A program made the translations under genes and the position numbers. The notes beneath the pieces are model-generated. The model ran no database searches. It was not told the DNA's origin and was given only the letters and a program-made list of their open reading frames with translations. Positions 59,315-64,000 of a DNA stretch of 64,000 nt are shown piece by piece. Source of the DNA: Utricularia gibba (Eukaryota; Streptophyta; Magnoliopsida; Lamiales; Lentibulariaceae); NCBI GenBank assembly GCA_002189035.1, contig NEEC01000015.1, positions 1,922,001-1,986,000 of the forward strand. Reading direction: 5' to 3'. Position 1 is the first letter of the stretch. Every line of letters starts with the position of its first letter.

Positions 59315-62080
59315 TCACTGCAAAGAAACACCATTAACTCTGCAAAGCTTGGAGTCGGCACCACCGCTGATCACAGTATCTTCTCCCCACCAGTCAGCAC
59401 ATAGTATCTGAAATGCAATTTGACTGGTGTTATCGAGAACATTATAGACCCAAGAGAAATGAGAAGTAGACGCCACTTCAAAGAGAGTACCTTGTCATTG
59501 TGAGAGGCTAGCTCTGCTACTGGATGCTGCAGCAAAATGATAGTCAGGAAACTGGTGGGATGTGTAATTGCAATATGGAAGTCGTAACGTACCGTAGATC
59601 TCAAATCCCATAGCCTCACTTTTCCATCATAAGACGCGGCCATCAAGTGAAGCCATGATTTACGATGCCATTTGCAAGAAGATATCCATGAATTAGTGTT
59701 TTTTGATGACGAGAGTTGGAAAATGGGAGACGACGTTCCTGGTATAAATATATTAGATGATGCAGGATGTGAAATCAACTATATATTAAGTTATATTTGA
59801 AAAACCTGGCTTTCGAGGATCCCAAACTCGAAGAACAGTGTCAGAACAACCAGCGGCAATGAGTGCACAACCTTCACCCCCAATATCAAGACAGTTTATG
59901 ACCTTGCCACTGAACTATGCGGAGAAAAGAATCGACTCAGTTTAGCAAATGAGCAATGACAAAAAAATGACGGGCCATGATGAGAAGTCAAATGTGTTTT
60001 ACTAACGGGGAATCACAAACAACTCACAATATTTGAAGAATTTTGTTCAGTATCAACGTCCCACGTTCTGATAGAATAATCCCAAGAACCGGAATACACA
60101 GTTCCTTTCTGTGGCCAAGCGACAGCTGATACACATTGTGTGTGGCCCACAAATGTTGTTAGAGCCTCACCCTGCGGGCCAACATGTCATATTTTATGCA
60201 ATATAAATGCAAAAACTCGCATGCTGAGCATTCTGATGTTTGAATAAAGAAAGATTTACTGTATACTGGAAAAGAAAATCTCATGTATTATCTATGCGAC
60301 AGTACCTCATACTGAGCATCATTATCACTATCATCATTTTTCCTTCTCTTCACTGATACTAAACCAGCATCGGTGACTGAGATGTTAGTATCCCAAAGGC
60401 GTACACTACAATCCCAAGAACCAGAACACACCTAACAACAAGGGGCGAAAGCAAGAGAGGGTGTTGAATTCTATGAAAAAATCAATCCATCGAAAAAATG
60501 ACAGATGAAGAAAAAATCATGTACCATTTCACCAGAGGGGTCAGCTGCAATGCTTTGCACGGCAGCAGTATGGCCCCGCAATATCTTTGATGCCACAGTT
60601 TTCCTTGGTGGGTCTACCATATCATCTAGATCAACCTTCAGCAATAAAAACTATCAAGAAAGGCAGAAAAACATCATTATTAGAAGTAAATCTCATTAGA
60701 TACCTTCCATAGCCTTAAGGTCATGTCCTTAGAAGCAGTTGCAACCATTTGGACAGCATTGCTCTCAGCTGACACAAAATAGCATTACAATTGGTTATCA
60801 GGATGGTTTTTGTTAAAAGAACTTGACGCACAACATAAAAATACATTTATCTCGTACAAAATAAACACAATAAAAAAACAGTGGCCGAAAGGAAGTGATC
60901 GTTGTTTGTCAGAAGATTTAGAATTCGCTTGTACAAATAGAACTCAACAATTTCATTGGAATGGTGTAAAATATCCTGGTGCAAAAAAACTCATATAAGA
61001 ACGGTATAAGGTTATTGAAGAGAGCAATGACACAGAAGGCACTCATGAAATTAGTGAAACAAGAACCCCCTCTACCTTTTTTCTTGATATTACAAATGGA
61101 AGTAATTGGTCCAGAATGGCCCTCTAGTACATGGGTAAAAGCTCCAGAAGCTGTCCATACCCTAAAGGAAAGTAACCACGATAAACAAAACACAAAGAAG
61201 ACGATAAAAAGGGGAAACGAACGCATATATAAATGATTAAGAAAACAGATAAATATAATGGTTAGGAACCGAGCTACCTCCCAAACGAATCATAGCATCC
61301 TGTCAAAATGTACCTATCAGATGAAACAAAACAGAAGAACGTTATTACTTTTACGCTAAATACAAAACCCATGAAAAGCATTCTCCTTTAAAACAAGATC
61401 AAACCTAGGATTGGAACCATCCACCGCACTAACCCAGTCATCATGCAAAGACGACTCTGCTTTTTTGGGGACAATGGCTTTGATGTATTCAATTTCAAGC
61501 ACTTTTTCCTATAGCATGATATAAACAACAAAAATACCAAGCGCATGAAAAAAAGAACCCTCATTTCCAAATTGCGCATAGTAATTACATTGTTGGGACA
61601 AAAATGGTTCTCCTAACATTAGCAGATTAAAGCAACTTATAGTACGTACAGTAGAAATATATTTCTCAAGAAGAAATGCTTCAAGAGTTTTCCGCAACAG
61701 CTCGCTATTGATGATAAAATCGAAAGGTTCCGGTTTCCATTCCTCGTTATCTAAAAAGCGCCAGGAAAAAGAGCATCAAGTTCCAAAGAACAATCCATCT
61801 ACTATTACATTAGTAAACAGAGACGAATTTCCCCACGTCCACTAGTAATCAAGGGATAAAAAAAAAAAAAAAAGAAGAAAAAGTGAAACTCGGAAACATA
61901 TAACGTACCAGCTTCAAGGAGATTGTTAACGAGAATCGAAAGACCATGACGATTAATGTTAGCTGGTATGGATATAGAGACCGGCGGCACCTTGTACGGT
62001 GGGTTCAGCCTAGTGATGAAACGGACCTGCACTTGATTGGAGGTCTCCTCCGCCGCTACTCCGTCGCCATCGATATCCAT
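59315..62080 (-). CDS. WDR12: Ribosome biogenesis protein WDR12 homologue (NLE-domain WD40 protein)
   Basis: Part of the PES-BOP1-WDR12 complex needed for 60S subunit assembly in the nucleolus. Thirteen exons in transcript order: 62080-61909, 61750-61650, 61508-61405, 61313-61278, 61161-61076, 60768-60704, 60635-60525, 60431-60306, 60171-60028, 59914-59806, 59738-59593, 59526-59491, 59407-59315; 442 residues. The NLE domain starts the protein (VQVRFITRLNPPYKVPPV, SISIPANINRHGLSILVN). WD repeats follow: YILTGCYDSFGRVWTASG, VATASKDMTLRLWK, VCSGSWDCSVRLWDTN, VYSGSWDYSIRTWDVDTE, CSDTVLRVWDPRKP, MAASYDGKVRLWDLRS and CADWWGEDTVISGGADSKL. MDIDGDG at 62080 is the start; an in-frame ATG at 62095 is an alternative. 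No frame breaks. Confidence 0.95.
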
Positions 62081-62131
62081 TAGGCACACCACCAACGAGC
62101 AGGCAAGCCGGAAATTGACGGGCGACAGCCG

Positions 62132-62243
62132 TTAGGGTTCCACTTAAGAAAACTTCGTATTTCCCCATTTTGCCCTCCATTTTTCTTTTTTCTTTTTTTG
62201 GGAAATAGAAATCCATTTATTCAACCCGGCGGTCCTGGCCCAC
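62132..62243 (-). promoter_or_regulatory. WDR12: Telo-box and site II element in the WDR12 promoter
   Basis: On the coding (minus) strand AACCCTAA (62139-62132) lies 52 bases before the ATG, and TGGGCC (62243-62238) lies about 105 bases further out. The pair telo-box plus site II is a known promoter signature of plant ribosomal-protein and ribosome-biogenesis genes, so it fits WDR12 well. Motifs are seen; activity is inferred. Confidence 0.65.
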
Positions 62244-62636
62244 TTACCTTTAAATATTCTAGAAGATTCGTCCAAACGTCAATGTGTCAAGGCAAGGCTG
62301 GACATGTGAAGAATAATGAATCGGGAATCTTTGATTCTCAGGAGCCCTAATCAACATTTTGGGATTTGGAATTCCAAATTAGATGGGAAGTATGCATCGA
62401 AATTACTAAATGGATATTTTTCAAATTCTTAAAAAAAAAATAATGAATATCCCAAAGTCTTATTGAACACAGTATAATACACACAAGTACCGAATTTAGC
62501 ATTGACAGCCCCCAGGGCCTTGGGAGCTATCCAAACGTATGATACATATGACACGGTGGGGGACACGGACACGGATGCATGACCCAGTACGATATTAATA
62601 CTACTACACACGCTATTCTTCTTCGACCTTGCACTT
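62244..62636. other. Spacer between WDR12 and the alpha/beta hydrolase
   Basis: About 390 bases with a run of A near 62431; it should hold the hydrolase 3' untranslated region. No gene seen. Confidence 0.4.
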
Positions 62637-64000
62637 CTATACAGTCTGCTTGCTGCAGGAACGTTGATCAAGCAACAGAGGAAGTGATGCTGTTTTCGTC
62701 TGAGAAGCAAACTCAGCGATCAGTTTGGTGATCAGATACGGCTTCTCAACGTGGGGCATGTGCCCACAATCTGAAATTTGCCGGCACACGGCGTTGGGTA
62801 GTTCTCTTTTCAGTCTCTGGACATGGCATTCGAATAAGGCAGCATCAGTGAAAAACAACTACTCTTAGCTTCTTGTACATGTCTGGAGTGGAATGGAATG
62901 GAACTCACCTCAATAAGCTTTCTGTTCACTATCTTGTCTTGCTCACTGCTGATCAGGAGAGTTTTTTGCTTCACCTGCCCACGGGAACATGAAACGGCAT
63001 TGTGTTGGTGAAGTTGCTTCTATTCTACAGCATTTTGAATACGAGAGCTTAAATGCTTGTCACCTTTCGTATCTGGCTTGTGACGTTGTATCCTCCACTG
63101 AGCATGAAATTGACTGTGGCATCTTCCCACCATGGCAAAAGGCAGTGAAGGCGACCCACCTGTTTGGAAAAATGAAGATGGTTTTATCACAGCTAATTTA
63201 TGAACTGTTTGCAGAAAGAGATCACACACATTGGTGTATTCCAGCATCCGAGACACGGACATCCCCTCGAATACGAGTGTTTTGGAGTAACATCTCAAGG
63301 GCACGCTTTTCAACAGAGAGACCTGGTTTACCAGAGAATGCCGAGGTTGAAAATTTCGAAACTTGTGAAGAAAACTGGGAAAAGAATGTTACGGTGCCTG
63401 GAGGATTCAGTATTACCATTGCATATGCTAGTGGCTTTGGCAATTGTTTCAGGGATCCGGTTCCTTCCGCATAAACATTAGCATTGATCAGAACCAGCTT
63501 CTCAACCTGGAGAATAATGGCACCACTGATGAATCATGGAGACATGATAACTGCTGATTGAATGTGACTGAAGAAGATCTAATAAACGACTGCAGATACG
63601 TCAAAGAAAGCGCCCTGACATTAGTAAAAACTTACGGCTTCAGGATAATGTGTGGCAAAATCTATTGCAACTGCAGCTCCAAGGCTCGGCCCAACGAGTG
63701 TCATCGGCCTTTGGATGTGCGACTTCCAGAGCTGTTATGAAGTAAAAAGTAAGAGATCATGTAGCCTTGAACAGACATTGATGCATCTTGTATTTCTTAA
63801 AACTGCTTAAGAAAAAGTCAAAGCATACCTGGTAAAGGTGACATCTTTTTGCTGCTACATTGCAGGGAGGCCTCCTCTCTGGTAATAAAAAGAAAAACTA
63901 ACGTCTTGAAAAATCAGTTTGAAACATAGCTATAACCAGAGAGCGAAATTCCAGGGACGAACCCAAATCTGAGAACCCCCATCCAAGAACGTCAATTGCC
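62637..64000 (-). CDS. Alpha/beta hydrolase fold protein (3' part; 5' end lies beyond the window)
   Basis: Eight exons in transcript order: 64000(partial)-63963, 63878-63829, 63731-63636, 63506-63417, 63322-63230, 63159-63064, 62974-62909, 62816-62637. Visible order: AIDVLGWGFSDL|ERRPPCNVAAKRCHLYQ, the nucleophile elbow MTLVGPSLGAAVAIDF (Ser in GxSxG), VLINANVYAEGTGSL, LLKSVPLRCYSKTLVFEGMS, LHCLLPWWEDATVNFMLSGG, SSEQDKIVNRKLIE with the acidic triad residue (usual IWGExD), and ISDCGHMPHVEKP with the catalytic His. All junctions keep frame. The last 20 residues after AEFA are Gln/Ser/Leu-rich and not family-conserved. Similar plant proteins are annotated only as putative hydrolases, often plastid-targeted; the substrate is unknown. 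Confidence 0.87.

Overview
This is a gene-rich stretch of a flowering-plant (eudicot) nuclear genome. Most genes are split by short GT-AG introns with U-rich acceptors. The proteins are plant-specific or plant-type: CAMTA, NAC, WRKY group I, HD-Zip I, ZF-HD, LBD, PRE-type bHLH, class III peroxidase, GAUT and chloroplast L29. The spacers are AT-rich, and no LTR retrotransposon or virus-like element was seen. The species cannot be named from the sequence alone.

Layout. 1-10.7 kb: an Ole e 1-like secreted protein, a decayed AP2/ERF pseudogene, a CAMTA calmodulin-binding transcription factor, chloroplast ribosomal protein L29 and a STOP1-like zinc-finger protein, all on +. 10.7-18.6 kb: an LRR receptor kinase (-), a peroxidase-17-like gene (+), a decayed 14-3-3 pseudogene (+) and an HD-Zip I gene (-). 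18.6-27 kb: a hAT-type MITE with a perfect 8-bp target duplication, a ZF-HD gene (+), a D-type cyclin (-) and an LBD gene (-). 27-33 kb: mitochondrial NDUFAF7 (-) head-to-head with a RAD6-type E2 (+), then a PRE-type bHLH (-). 33-45 kb: a long spacer with a second MITE candidate, alpha-tubulin (+), a second ZF-HD gene (-), an EF-hand pseudogene fragment and a NAC gene (+). 45-64 kb: phosphatidate cytidylyltransferase (+), WRKY group I (-), tRNA-Gln(UUG) (-), a GAUT13/14-type glycosyltransferase (-), the mitochondrial processing peptidase beta subunit (+), WDR12 (-) and the 3' part of an alpha/beta hydrolase (-) cut by the window end.

The genes form no pathway cluster or operon-like unit; they are ordinary neighbours serving transcription, signalling, cell wall, mitochondrial and ribosome-assembly roles. 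Exons were joined by hand from reading frame, splice consensus and family conservation.

The most important anomaly is technical or evolutionary. Six otherwise well-conserved genes (CAMTA, the LRR kinase, NDUFAF7, alpha-tubulin, WRKY and GAUT) carry eight frame breaks, all of the same sign: one base missing. Five lie in short G or C runs. This pattern looks like consensus-sequence deletion errors rather than six independent pseudogenes. Other points of interest are two GC-AG introns, a degenerate miR164 site in the NAC gene, three decayed regulatory-gene copies, two MITEs and an unrecognised conserved-looking small ORF at 15.7 kb. I found no convincing previously undescribed biological system here.
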